Positions 1 to 8,223 of a stretch of DNA of 64,000 nt are shown here, piece by piece. Within the stretch, counting starts at the first letter, position 1, and each line of letters begins with the position of its first letter. This DNA comes from an uncultured Lachnospiraceae bacterium (GTDB lineage Bacteria > Bacillota > Clostridia > Lachnospirales > Lachnospiraceae): the NCBI GenBank assembly GCA_947576945.1, contig CANPTH010000004.1:1-64000 (forward strand). The letters run 5' to 3'. Made by a program: the position numbers and the translations under genes. The notes beneath the pieces were generated by a model. It ran no database searches. It was not told where the DNA came from and saw only the letters and a program-made list of their open reading frames with translations.

Positions 1-2
1 AT

Positions 3-707
3 ACTGTCGAAAATAAAATGCTTTTTTCGTCTACTATAAAGTGCCGCGTTACAGTTGACAGGGAACGCATCGGAGCAGTCGGTATATGCGGGCTTTCAGG
101 AATGGCGATTACCGCCGCAGGAACGGATACCAGAATTAAGGCGGTAGCTACGTTCTCCATGTACGATATGTCCCGTGATATGAGTAAGGGACACATGGAT
201 TATTATACGGAGGAGCAGAGAAACAAGATTAAGAAATATCTTGGTAAGCAGCGTTGGAAAGATGCAGAAAACGGTACATTTGCATTGGGCAATCACGAAA
301 TTGCTTTTGATGAAGATAATGAGCCGATTACAGGAATGATGGAAATACCGGAGGAACTGCCGGAGGGCGCTGACCCTGCATTTGCGGCATTTTACAACTA
401 CTATGCAGTAAGGGCGAAACACCCTCGTGCTGTGAATTTTGTATCTTCATGGACTGCCACCATGCCTGTGTCATTTTGGAATTTTCCGCTGATGGCGAAT
501 ATAAAAGAGGTATCTCCCCGCCCTATTTTGCTGGTTGCCGGAGAAAATGCACATTCCCGGTATTATTCGGAAGATGCCTATGCCGCAGCTTCAGAACCCA
601 AAGAGCTGGCAATTGTTCCGGGTGCGGATCATGTGGATCTGTATGATAATATGGAAAAAATCCCGTTTGATAAGCTGGAACAGTTTTTTAACGAAAATCT
701 GAGATAG
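3..707 (+). CDS. alpha/beta hydrolase, 5' end outside the window
   Basis: This is the C-terminal part of an alpha/beta hydrolase of the dienelactone-hydrolase-like group. The frame is open from base 3 to the stop at 705-707, so the first visible Met (base 18) need not be the start, and the upstream portion probably lies outside the window. Counting from that Met, the sequence VDRERIG leads into the nucleophile-elbow region GICGLSG (residues 22-28). The family often has GICGxGG here, so the nucleophile is either the Cys or the Ser. A late GADHVDLYD supplies the probable catalytic His, with an acidic residue near AGENAHSRYYSED. The substrate cannot be told. The gene lies 19 bases upstream of an aldo/keto reductase and is probably co-transcribed with it. 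Confidence 0.7.
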   Translation, partial: TVENKMLFSSTIKCRVTVDRERIGAVGICGLSGMAITAAGTDTRIKAVATFSMYDMSRDMSKGHMDYYTEEQRNKIKKYLGKQRWKDAENGTFALGNHEIAFDEDNEPITGMMEIPEELPEGADPAFAAFYNYYAVRAKHPRAVNFVSSWTATMPVSFWNFPLMANIKEVSPRPILLVAGENAHSRYYSEDAYAAASEPKELAIVPGADHVDLYDNMEKIPFDKLEQFFNENLR

Positions 708-726
708 AGAATAGGAGGATTTGCAG

Positions 727-1671
727 ATGAGTACAGCAACACCGAAAATTGCGTTAGGAGCCTGGTCCTGGGGTGCGGGAGCAGCCGGAGGGGATCAGGT
801 ATTTGGAAACCATTTATTTGAGGAAGAATTGAAACCTGTGTTTGAGAAAGCAATGGAGTGCGGACTGAACCTGTGGGATACGGCAGCGGTTTACGGAGAG
901 GGGACATCGGAACGTATTCTCGGTAATTTTGTAAAAGAAGTGCGTCGGGACAGCGTTATCCTTTCCACAAAATTCACGCCGCAGATAGCCGGCAGTTCGC
1001 CGGATGCCATGCAGGAAATGATTGACGGCAGCAAAGAACGTCTGCATACCGATGTGATTGATGTTTACTGGATACACAATCCGATGGATATTGAAAAATG
1101 GACGCCGGATTTAATCCCTCTGGCAAAAAGCGGGCAGATTAAGACAATCGGCGTTTCCAACCACAACCTTGTGGAGATAAAAAGGGCAAATGAAATTCTT
1201 GCTGCAGAGGGCTTGAAAATTTCTGCGGTGCAGAACCATTATAGTCTGCTGCACCGTTCTTCGGAGCGTGCGGGTATTCTTGATTACTGTAAGGAGAATG
1301 GTATTACATTCTATTCCTACATGGTGCTGGAGCAGGGGGCGCTTACCGGACACTACAGTGAGGAAAATCCATTCCCGGAGGGAAGCGGGAGGGCAGAGGC
1401 TTATAATACGCACTTGAAAGAACTGACAGCATTGATTGATGAACTGAATATCATTGGAACCCGTTTTGATGCCAGTCCTGCGCAGGTTGCAACAGCATGG
1501 GCGATTGCAAAGGGCACACTGCCGATTATCGGGGTAACCAAAGTGCGTCAGGTTGAGGAAGCAGCAAAAGCAGCACAGATTGTACTGACTGCTGATGAAA
1601 TCAGCCGCCTGGAAAGGTTTGGCGATGAAACAGGCGTTCATACGCTTCGGGAATGGGAAAAGGAGATGTAG
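727..1671 (+). CDS. aldo/keto reductase
   Basis: Cytosolic NAD(P)H-dependent aldo/keto reductase of 314 aa with the usual (beta/alpha)8 barrel length. The catalytic tetrad is visible: Asp51 and Tyr56 in DTAAVY, Lys82 in STK, and His117 in WIHNP. GVSNHN and the late segment IIGVTKVRQVEEA match the conserved substrate- and cofactor-binding strands. ATG 727 was chosen over the in-frame TTG at 721 because AGGAGG (713-718) lies 8 bases before it. The physiological substrate is unknown. The neighbours are a hydrolase, an acetyltransferase and other reductases, which suggests small-molecule detoxification or redox metabolism, but this is inference. Confidence 0.88.
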   Translation: MSTATPKIALGAWSWGAGAAGGDQVFGNHLFEEELKPVFEKAMECGLNLWDTAAVYGEGTSERILGNFVKEVRRDSVILSTKFTPQIAGSSPDAMQEMIDGSKERLHTDVIDVYWIHNPMDIEKWTPDLIPLAKSGQIKTIGVSNHNLVEIKRANEILAAEGLKISAVQNHYSLLHRSSERAGILDYCKENGITFYSYMVLEQGALTGHYSEENPFPEGSGRAEAYNTHLKELTALIDELNIIGTRFDASPAQVATAWAIAKGTLPIIGVTKVRQVEEAAKAAQIVLTADEISRLERFGDETGVHTLREWEKEM

Positions 1672-1674
1672 ACA

Positions 1675-2262
1675 ATGACGGTAAAGGATGTGATAGGAGG
1701 ATTTCGGGAAGGGGCAGAAGAAAATGTCGGGCGTGATGCCTATGCAAATGAACTTTTTCAGGAAGCTGTCCGTATAGGAATGGAGCTGAATACGAAGTAC
1801 CATACACCAGAAGAACTCCGGGAGATTATGGGCAGGTTGATCGGAAAACAGGTAGACCGTTCTTTTCGGATGTTTCCTCCATTTTATACGGATTTTGGAA
1901 AAAATATCACAATCGGAAAAGATGTCTTTATCAATTCAGGATGCCACTTTCAGGATCAGGGCGGGATTGAAATTGGGGATGGCGCATTGATCGGTCATAA
2001 TGTTGTGCTGGCGACAATTAACCATGACCTGAATCCAAAGGAAAACCGGAAAAATCATTATGCACCGATAAAAATTGGCGCTCATGTATGGATCGGTTCT
2101 AACGCAACCGTATTGCCGGGAGTGACGATTGGCGATTGGGCGGTGGTTGCGGCGGGAGCCGTTGTGACACGGGATGTTCCTGCCATGACGGTAGTAGGAG
2201 GTGTTCCCGCAAGAGTTTTAAAGACTATTCAGGAGGAGGAACGCTATGAAACGGCTGTATAA
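1675..2262 (+). CDS. sugar O-acetyltransferase (maltose/galactoside acetyltransferase type)
   Basis: Left-handed beta-helix acetyltransferase of 195 aa, the normal size for the Maa/LacA/NodL group. These enzymes move acetyl from acetyl-CoA to a sugar hydroxyl. The N-terminal helical cap holds MELNTKYHTPEELREIM and FRMFPPFYTDFG, followed by hexapeptide repeats (ITIGKDVFIN, IEIGDGALIG, VWIGSNATVLPGVTIGDWAVV). The catalytic His is in TINHDLNP. The C-terminus VVGGVPARVLKTI is typical of the family. The gene starts 3 bases after the upstream reductase stops and its end overlaps the next gene by 17 bases, so it belongs to one operon. Confidence 0.88.
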   Translation: MTVKDVIGGFREGAEENVGRDAYANELFQEAVRIGMELNTKYHTPEELREIMGRLIGKQVDRSFRMFPPFYTDFGKNITIGKDVFINSGCHFQDQGGIEIGDGALIGHNVVLATINHDLNPKENRKNHYAPIKIGAHVWIGSNATVLPGVTIGDWAVVAAGAVVTRDVPAMTVVGGVPARVLKTIQEEERYETAV

Positions 2263-3325
2263 TCTGGTACTGGCTTGTCTGCTTATGGTTTCGTTATCAG
2301 CCTGTGGAAAGCAGGCAGGGGCAGATTCTTCTGCGGATCAAGTAATGGAGCAGCAGGGGCAGACAGAAAGTGCAGGAACAACGGAACAGACTGAAAAGGA
2401 GCAGCCGGCAGTATCGGAAGCCGAACAGACTGAGGCACAAACAGAAAATATTTTGGCTGATAGAGAAGAACAGAAAATAGAGGGAGGTGATAACACAGTG
2501 ACAGGAGATATTTCTTTCAACTTTGAAACAAAGACGGTTTTATTAAACAGCGGGTATGAAATGCCTATATATGGGATTGGCACATACAGTCTGACCGGGG
2601 ATACCTGCGTAGAATCCGTCACGGCAGCATTAAACAGCGGTGTCCGCCTGATTGATACCGCCTATATGTACCGTAATGAGGAAAGCGTGGGAGAGGCAGT
2701 CAGAAACTCCGGCATACCGAGGGAGGAAATCTTTGTTATCACAAAGTTGTACCCGAACCAGTTTTCCGATGCGGAAGCAGCGATTGAGGAGGCGCTTGCC
2801 AGATTAGATATAGAATACATTGATATGATGCTGCTCCACCACCCCGGTGCAGGTGATGTGGAGGCTTATCTCGCAATGGAAAAAGCAGTTGCGGACGGTA
2901 AAATACGTTCACTCGGTTTATCAAACTGGTATGTGGAGGAACTGGAGGAATTTTTACCACAGATAAATGTTACACCTGCTCTGGTTCAGAATGAAATACA
3001 TCCGTATTATCAGGAAAATGATGTGATCCCTTACATTCACAGTCTTGGGATTGTGGTGCAGGGCTGGTATCCCCTTGGAGGCAGGGGATATACGGCAGAA
3101 CTGCTTGGTAATGAGGTGATTTCGGAGATTGCTGCGGCGCATGGGAAGTCATCAGCACAGGTAATTCTCCGGTGGAATCTGCAAAAGGGCGTGGTAGTCA
3201 TTCCCGGCTCCAGTAATCCCGATCATATTCAGGAAAACACAGAATTGTTTGATTTCGAATTGACGAGGGAGGATATGAAACGTATAGGTGCCCTTGACCG
3301 TGGTGAGAAGCATGACTGGTATTAA
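2246..3325 (+). CDS. lipoprotein-type aldo/keto reductase with an internal start
   Basis: This 359-aa protein has two parts. Residues 1-20 are a lipoprotein signal with lipobox LSAC (Cys20), followed by a Gln/Glu/Ser/Thr-rich acidic linker to about residue 84. Residues 88-359 form an aldo/keto reductase with Asp137 and Tyr142 (DTAYMY), Lys167 (ITK) and His198 (LLHHP). Such reductases are normally cytosolic and need NAD(P)H, so export is surprising. A GTG codon at 2498 (residue 85) is in frame and has AGGGAGGTGA at 2481-2490, so a leaderless reductase could also be made. The main start, ATG 2246, follows AGGAGGAGG and overlaps the acetyltransferase gene. The substrate is unknown. Confidence 0.85.
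   Translation: MKRLYNLVLACLLMVSLSACGKQAGADSSADQVMEQQGQTESAGTTEQTEKEQPAVSEAEQTEAQTENILADREEQKIEGGDNTVTGDISFNFETKTVLLNSGYEMPIYGIGTYSLTGDTCVESVTAALNSGVRLIDTAYMYRNEESVGEAVRNSGIPREEIFVITKLYPNQFSDAEAAIEEALARLDIEYIDMMLLHHPGAGDVEAYLAMEKAVADGKIRSLGLSNWYVEELEEFLPQINVTPALVQNEIHPYYQENDVIPYIHSLGIVVQGWYPLGGRGYTAELLGNEVISEIAAAHGKSSAQVILRWNLQKGVVVIPGSSNPDHIQENTELFDFELTREDMKRIGALDRGEKHDWY
2481..2500 (+). promoter_or_regulatory. internal ribosome-binding site and GTG start in the lipoprotein reductase gene
   Basis: AGGGAGGTGA at 2481-2490 lies 7 bases before GTG 2498, in the frame of the 2246-3325 gene and exactly at the junction of linker and reductase domain. It would direct a reductase of about 275 residues without signal peptide. 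That such a form is made is an inference; the Shine-Dalgarno match and frame are seen directly. Confidence 0.5.
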
Positions 3326-3350
3326 AAATTTTGTAAAGTGGAGGTAACAT

Positions 3351-3932
3351 ATGAAAGTTTTAGCGATTAACGGCAGCGCAGGAAAAGACGGGAACACAGC
3401 AATCCTTATCAATACAATATTTGAGGAATTGCATCAGGCAGGATTTGAAACGGAAATGGTGCAGCTTTCCGGGCAAATCATTGAACCCTGTAAGGCTTGT
3501 TGGGCCTGCGGCGGGAGAAAAAACTGTGTGCATAAAAAGGACTTGTTTCAGGAAATTTTTGAGAAGATGACGCAGGCAGACGGGATAATCCTTGGTTCAC
3601 CGGTTTATACAGCAAACATTTCTGCGAATATGCAGGCATTTTTAGAACGGGCATCGGTGGTGACAGATATGAACAGGGATGCGGATTTGCTCAAATATAA
3701 AGCAGGTGCGTCCATTACGGCAACCCGTAGGGGCGGTGCAATCGCCGCTCTTGATGCGATGAACCGTTTTTTTATGTTGCAGAATATGTTTGTGGTTGGA
3801 TCTTCTTATTGGCCTATGGCTTATGGACAGATGCCGGGGGATGTACAGAAAGATGAAGAAGGAATGGAAACCATGAGAAATCTTGGTCGGAATATGGCAT
3901 ATTTGTTGAAAACTCTGGAAGAGAGGCGGTGA
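3351..3932 (+). CDS. iron-sulfur flavoprotein-like NAD(P)H-dependent FMN reductase
   Basis: Cytosolic flavodoxin-fold reductase of 193 aa. The N-terminus VLAINGSAGKDGNTA is the FMN phosphate loop, and GSPVYTANISANMQAFLER is the second flavin-binding stretch. Cys47, Cys50, Cys53 and Cys59 form C-x2-C-x2-C-x5-C, the compact cluster motif of the iron-sulfur flavoprotein (Isf) family, which would bind one [4Fe-4S] cluster. Isf proteins pass electrons from ferredoxin to acceptors such as oxygen or peroxide in anaerobes. The start follows GGAGG with good spacing. The gene lies between two lipoprotein-type oxidoreductases and ends 4 bases before the next gene, so it is part of the operon. Its role in this organism is not known. 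Confidence 0.85.
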   Translation: MKVLAINGSAGKDGNTAILINTIFEELHQAGFETEMVQLSGQIIEPCKACWACGGRKNCVHKKDLFQEIFEKMTQADGIILGSPVYTANISANMQAFLERASVVTDMNRDADLLKYKAGASITATRRGGAIAALDAMNRFFMLQNMFVVGSSYWPMAYGQMPGDVQKDEEGMETMRNLGRNMAYLLKTLEERR

Positions 3933-3936
3933 TAAG

Positions 3937-4635
3937 ATGAAAAACAGGATTTGCACTGCACTTTCATTTCTGCTGCTTTTTATCCTGACCGGATGTGGAA
4001 ATAATGGGGACGGGAATGGAGCGGAAAGCACTCTGCCGCAAACTGATGGGCAGACAGAACAAGCTAAGGATTATGAACAGGAAGGTTCCGGAACAGAAAT
4101 GCAGGAATCATCAGAAGCGGTTTCAGAGCCGGAACAGGAGTCAGATATGGAAACAAAAACCTTAGTAGTATATTTTTCTGCAACTGGAACAACAAAGCCA
4201 TTGGCAGAATACGCGGCGGAAATTCTAAACGCCGATCTTTATGAAATAGTACCGGAAGACCCTTATACGGAGGAAGATCTGGCATATTATACGAATGGCT
4301 GGGCAGATCAGGAGCAAAACGATGCTTCCGCACGCCCTGCGATTTCTGGCGGTGTGGAAAACATGGAAGAATATGACACTATCCTCCTCGGTTATCCTGT
4401 CTGGCATGGGCAGGCTCCCCGGATCGTCAGCACTTTTTTGGAAAGCTACGACTTTTCAGGAAAAACAATTATTCCGTTCTGTACTTCCCATAGCAGCGGT
4501 ATTGGTTCCAGTGCAGATAATCTTCATCCTTTATGTTCTGATTCCACAGAATGGCTTGAAGGCAGGAGATTTGCAGGTGGGACTTCAAAAGCAACCATGG
4601 AAGAATGGTTGAGCGATACCGGTATCTCAAAATAA
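3937..4635 (+). CDS. lipoprotein-type flavodoxin with an internal start
   Basis: This 232-aa protein has a lipoprotein signal (lipobox LTGC, Cys20), then an acidic Ser/Gln/Glu-rich linker to about residue 70, then a flavodoxin-like domain. The domain opens with TKTLVVYFSATGTT (FMN phosphate loop at residues 81-86) and contains YDTILLGYPVWHGQAPRIV. As in the reductase two genes upstream, an in-frame ATG (4147, residue 71) sits at the domain boundary behind CAGGAG (4135-4140), so a leaderless flavodoxin could be translated. Flavodoxins carry electrons and need FMN. An anchored form would act outside the membrane, as in flavin-based extracellular electron transfer, but that is inference. It is the last gene before a new promoter. 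Confidence 0.85.
   Translation: MKNRICTALSFLLLFILTGCGNNGDGNGAESTLPQTDGQTEQAKDYEQEGSGTEMQESSEAVSEPEQESDMETKTLVVYFSATGTTKPLAEYAAEILNADLYEIVPEDPYTEEDLAYYTNGWADQEQNDASARPAISGGVENMEEYDTILLGYPVWHGQAPRIVSTFLESYDFSGKTIIPFCTSHSSGIGSSADNLHPLCSDSTEWLEGRRFAGGTSKATMEEWLSDTGISK
4135..4149 (+). promoter_or_regulatory. internal ribosome-binding site and ATG in the flavodoxin lipoprotein gene
   Basis: CAGGAG at 4135-4140 is followed after 6 bases by ATG 4147, in frame with the gene and immediately before the flavodoxin strand TLVVYFSATGTT. The resulting protein of about 162 residues would be a standard short flavodoxin. The arrangement mirrors the internal start at 2498. Use of this start has not been shown. 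Confidence 0.4.
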
Positions 4636-4721
4636 AGATAATTTTGCGGTTAAAAACTACTGCTGCGTCAGTATTGTTCATGGATCAGGGGATTGCAGCA
4701 ACATCTAGTAAAAAAAGGCCG

Positions 4722-4750
4722 TTGAAAATGCCCTGAAAAGTAGATAAAAT
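4722..4750 (+). promoter_or_regulatory. sigma-A promoter of the two-component operon
   Basis: TTGAAA (4722-4727), a 17-base spacer and TAAAAT (4745-4750) give 5 of 6 matches in each box. The response-regulator start lies 40 bases downstream. The interval 4636-4721 holds no other feature that I can support. Confidence 0.6.
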
Positions 4751-4789
4751 AGACTGTGTAAAAAAGGGAATTCAGAGGAAGGGAAGGGC

Positions 4790-5506
4790 ATGACCATGGA
4801 CCAACACAAAATTCTGCTGATCGAGGATGACAGGGAGATCAGCGAAATGTTACAAAATTATCTGCAGACGGAGAACTATAAGGTGATCTGTGCTTTTGAT
4901 GGGGAGGAGGCCTGCAGGCTTTTTGCGGAAGACAGTTTCAGCCTTGTTCTGTTGGATCTGATGATCCCGAAAAGAAGCGGGATGGAGGTTATGCAGCAGA
5001 TCCGTCAGGGCAGCTATGTGCCGATCATCATTTTGTCTGCGAAGGACACGGAGACGGACAAGACGCTGGGTCTGGCGCTTGGGGCGGATGATTACATTAC
5101 GAAGCCCTTTTCCGTGGTGGAGGTGCTGGCGCGGATCAAGGCGAACATCCGCCGGACGATCCAGTATGACAGGGTAAATGCTGATACCGCAGCGGCGCCG
5201 GAGCTGCTCACGGCGGGGGAGTTGTCGATGAATCCTGTCGATTATACGGTGATGAAGAGGGGCAGCAAGGTGGAGCTGACGGCGAAGGAGTTCGAGATTT
5301 TGAAGCTGCTCATGTTAAACCCGAAGAAAGTATACACGAAGGAGCAGCTCTACTCCCTTGTGTGGAACGACGCTTATCTGGGGGATGAGAATGCGGTGAA
5401 TGTACATATCAGCAGGCTGCGCAACAAGATCGAGGACGATTCCCGCAATCCGCGTTACGTAGTTACTGTCTGGGGAATCGGCTACAAACTGGGGGAAGGG
5501 TTATGA
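4790..5506 (+). CDS. OmpR-family response regulator
   Basis: Cytosolic response regulator of 238 aa. The receiver domain (1-120) has the acidic pair Asp13/Asp14, the phospho-acceptor Asp56 in LVLLDLMIP, and Lys105 in DDYITKPF. A winged-helix output domain follows (about 140-235: VELTAKEFEILKLL, VNVHISRLRNKIE, VVTVWGIGYKL). ATG 4790 follows a purine-rich AGGAAGGGAAGGG; ATG 4796 is an alternative. The stop overlaps the sensor kinase start by 4 bases. Regulators in this arrangement commonly control the downstream ABC transporter in response to cell-envelope antibiotics or peptides; the inducer here is unknown. Confidence 0.93.
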   Translation: MTMDQHKILLIEDDREISEMLQNYLQTENYKVICAFDGEEACRLFAEDSFSLVLLDLMIPKRSGMEVMQQIRQGSYVPIIILSAKDTETDKTLGLALGADDYITKPFSVVEVLARIKANIRRTIQYDRVNADTAAAPELLTAGELSMNPVDYTVMKRGSKVELTAKEFEILKLLMLNPKKVYTKEQLYSLVWNDAYLGDENAVNVHISRLRNKIEDDSRNPRYVVTVWGIGYKLGEGL

Positions 5507-6441
5507 ATAGTACGGTTATTATCGTTTTCCTGTCAATATTGGCAGGATTTCTTTTGTTTATTGTCTTGTACCAGCAGTTTGGGTGGAAGGCGGGGATCCA
5601 CAGAAATCTGCGGGAGGTAAACGGCAGACTGGGGAAGATTCTGGAATCGGACAGTGACGAGATGGTGTATGTCTTTACAGAGGAAGCACAGCTGCAGGAG
5701 CTGGCGGCACAGATCAACGGACTGTTGGAAAAGCATTTAAAGGTGAAGGCCGATTATCGTCGATCCGAGATCGCGTCCCGGAAGATGCTTTCGAATATTT
5801 CCCATGACATCAAGACGCCGATGACGGTGATCCTGGGATATCTGGAGATTCTGCGCATAAACAGCGCGGCGTCGGACGAGATGCTTATGAAAACGGAGCA
5901 GAAGGCGAAAGAAGTGATGCAGCTGATCGATCAGTTTTTTACGCTGGCCAAGCTGGAATCGGGGGATCTGGAGCCGGAACTGTCCAGGATCGATCTCTGT
6001 GAGCTGTGCCGTAAGGGCATACTGGATTTCTATGAACTGCTGACGAACCGGGCATTTCAGGTGGAGGTGGATCTGCCGCAGGAACCTGTGTGGGTACAGG
6101 GGAATGCGGAATCTGTGATGCGCATACTCAACAATCTGCTCTCCAATGCGGTGCGCTATGGGGCGGACGGCAAATATCTGGGGTTGGCCATACGGGTGGA
6201 GGAAAAGGCGGCCTGTGTGGAGGTGACGGACCGGGGCAAAGGGATCGAGGCGTCCTTTGCGGAAAGCGTGTTTGAGCGCCTTTTTACTATGGAAGATTCC
6301 AGAAACCGGGAGATACAGGGCAACGGGCTGGGACTGACCATCGCCAGGGATTTGGCAAGACAGATGGGAGGCGAGATCACGCTTAAAAGTGTGCCCCATG
6401 TGAAGACCGTGTTTACGGTCAGTTTCATCAGGTGTCCATAG
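5503..6441 (+). CDS. sensor histidine kinase
   Basis: Membrane-bound kinase of 312 aa with one clear N-terminal transmembrane helix (about residues 4-24) and no sizeable extracellular sensor domain. The H box is SNISHDIKTPM with His101. An N box (ILNNLLSNAVRYG) and G boxes (DRGKGI, GNGLGLTIAR) define the HATPase domain. The ATG overlaps the regulator stop in an ATGA. Kinases with so little sensing surface near ABC transporters often take their signal from the membrane or from the transporter itself, which is an inference here. Confidence 0.92.
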   Translation: MNSTVIIVFLSILAGFLLFIVLYQQFGWKAGIHRNLREVNGRLGKILESDSDEMVYVFTEEAQLQELAAQINGLLEKHLKVKADYRRSEIASRKMLSNISHDIKTPMTVILGYLEILRINSAASDEMLMKTEQKAKEVMQLIDQFFTLAKLESGDLEPELSRIDLCELCRKGILDFYELLTNRAFQVEVDLPQEPVWVQGNAESVMRILNNLLSNAVRYGADGKYLGLAIRVEEKAACVEVTDRGKGIEASFAESVFERLFTMEDSRNREIQGNGLGLTIARDLARQMGGEITLKSVPHVKTVFTVSFIRCP

Positions 6442-6581
6442 CCGGGCGCAGGTTGAAAAAGAAAGAATTTCGTAAGATTTGTGCAACAGTTTTGCAAAAA
6501 GATACCGTTACAATAGTATTCAGAAGCGGCGGAGAGAAAACAAGAACAGTTACCCGCCGCATACGGAAGGGAGGCAGGAAA

Positions 6582-7517
6582 ATGCCATACATGATACAGA
6601 CTAACCATCTTTCCAAAACGATCGGTGGAAAGGAACTTGTAACGGATGTGAATCTTCATGTGAAGAAAGGAGAGATCTACGGATTTCTGGGGCCCAACGG
6701 CGCGGGCAAGACAACGGTGATGAAGATGCTGACCAATCTCTGGAAGCCGACGGCCGGCAGTGTGGAACTGTTCGGGGAGACGCTTACGCCACAGTCCTGC
6801 GAGGTGCTGAGACGGATGGGGAGTATCATAGAGTTTCCGATCTTTTATGAGCATATGAGCGGCTACGATAATCTGAAGATGCACTGTGAGTATATGGGGT
6901 ACTATCAGCATGACAGCATCGAGAATGTGCTGGCCATGCTGGAGATTACGGAGGCGGCAAACAAGCCGGTGGGGAAATATTCGCTGGGCATGAAGGAGCG
7001 GCTGGGAATCGCCAGAGCGATCCTGTGCAAACCGGAGCTTCTGATCCTGGATGAACCCACCAATGGACTGGATCCGGCGGGCATGAAACAGATCCGCAGC
7101 CTTTTGAAGAGACTCTGTACGGAATACGGTATCACGATCATGATTTCCACGCATATTCTGTCGGAAGTCGAGTCCATCGCGGATACCATCGGCGTGATCC
7201 ATCATGGCAGGATGGTGCAGGAGATCGGGATGCGGGAGATCGAGCAGATGAGTCTGGCTTATATCGAGCTGACGGCCATGGATCCGAAGCGGGCGGCTTA
7301 TGTGCTGAGCGATAAGCTGGGACTGACCAATTTTAAGATTCTGGAGCAGGGCGTGATCCGCATCTATGACGGGGCGGTGACGGTACAGGAGTTGTCGAAG
7401 ACGCTGGCGCTCAATGATGTGGCAATTACGGCGCTGGGCCGGAAGACGGAAAATCTGGAAAACTATTTCCTGAAAATGACGGCAGAAGGAGGAGAACATC
7501 ATGTGGAAGTTGATTAA
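6582..7517 (+). CDS. ABC transporter ATP-binding protein, antimicrobial-peptide export/immunity type
   Basis: ATPase subunit of 311 aa. Walker A is GPNGAGKTT (37-45), the signature is YSLGMKERLGIARAI, Walker B is LLILDEPTNGLDP, and the switch His is in ISTHILSEVE. A C-terminal extension of about 90 residues is typical of BcrA/lantibiotic-immunity ATPases. ATG 6582 was chosen because GGGAGGCAGG precedes it and homology starts there; the frame is open further upstream but overlaps the kinase gene. A TACAAT at 6509-6514 without a good -35 box could be a promoter that needs the upstream regulator. The permease gene overlaps its end. Confidence 0.9.
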   Translation: MPYMIQTNHLSKTIGGKELVTDVNLHVKKGEIYGFLGPNGAGKTTVMKMLTNLWKPTAGSVELFGETLTPQSCEVLRRMGSIIEFPIFYEHMSGYDNLKMHCEYMGYYQHDSIENVLAMLEITEAANKPVGKYSLGMKERLGIARAILCKPELLILDEPTNGLDPAGMKQIRSLLKRLCTEYGITIMISTHILSEVESIADTIGVIHHGRMVQEIGMREIEQMSLAYIELTAMDPKRAAYVLSDKLGLTNFKILEQGVIRIYDGAVTVQELSKTLALNDVAITALGRKTENLENYFLKMTAEGGEHHVEVD

Positions 7518-8190
7518 GATGGAGTGGAAGAAGAATTGTCTGGGGAAGATGATCCGTAACGCGGCGATCATGACGGCGGCGGTACTGCTTTTTGTTCTGC
7601 TGACGGCGGGTGAGGTCGGGGCAGACATGGCCGAAATGGGAATGTTTGATAAGAGTTTTATACATGCATCGGTGGAACTGTACACCCACATGTCTTATAT
7701 GATCTTTACGGGGGTGCTGCTGGCCGGTTTCGTTGTGGATGATTATAAAAAAGGGACGATCCGTCTGTTGTTTTCCTATCCTGTCAAAAGGAAGAAGCTG
7801 GTGCTGGCAAAGGTTTTTGCCGTGTGGATCTTCAGTTTTACGGCGATGGTGATCAGTAAGCTGGTGATGTATGCGGCGGTGCTGGCAACGGGATCATGGA
7901 TCCATATCCAGGCGTCGGATATTCCGTATGGCAACTGGCCTTTCTGGGTAGAATTGTTCCTGAGTGCGGCGGCTATGGTCAGCATATCTTTCCTTGCGCT
8001 GCCCATCGGTATGAAGATGCGTTCTTCCAAGGCTGCCGTGGTGGCTTCCATTATCATAGTCTGCTTTACCCAGGGGAATATCGGGGAGTTTACGCTGGCG
8101 AACAATGTACCATTCTATCTGTGCCTGTTCGGGCTGGCGATGGTGTCTGTGTTTCTGGCGATCCGGCAGGTGGAACAGAAGGATGTGTGA
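7501..8190 (+). CDS. ABC-2 type permease, partner of the upstream ATPase
   Basis: Integral membrane protein of 229 aa with about six hydrophobic segments (including residues 18-38, 60-80, 105-125, 145-165, 180-195 and 200-220). It starts 17 bases before the ATPase gene ends, after GGAGGAG, so the two are translationally coupled. The motif DDYKKGTIRLLFSYPVKRKKLVLAK is the cytoplasmic loop typical of BcrB/lantibiotic-immunity permeases. The pair probably removes a membrane-active peptide or lipid-II-binding antibiotic. Substrate is unknown. Confidence 0.85.
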   Translation: MWKLIKMEWKKNCLGKMIRNAAIMTAAVLLFVLLTAGEVGADMAEMGMFDKSFIHASVELYTHMSYMIFTGVLLAGFVVDDYKKGTIRLLFSYPVKRKKLVLAKVFAVWIFSFTAMVISKLVMYAAVLATGSWIHIQASDIPYGNWPFWVELFLSAAAMVSISFLALPIGMKMRSSKAAVVASIIIVCFTQGNIGEFTLANNVPFYLCLFGLAMVSVFLAIRQVEQKDV

Positions 8191-8223
8191 AGATAGTAAA
8201 GGTTGAGAGAAAGAGAGAAGAGA

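Noticed and set aside
6156-7691. Long open frame (511 codons) on the minus strand
   Set aside because: It lies antisense to the sensor kinase, ABC ATPase and permease genes, which have full motifs; its translation is His/Arg/Leu-rich low-quality sequence without any family feature.
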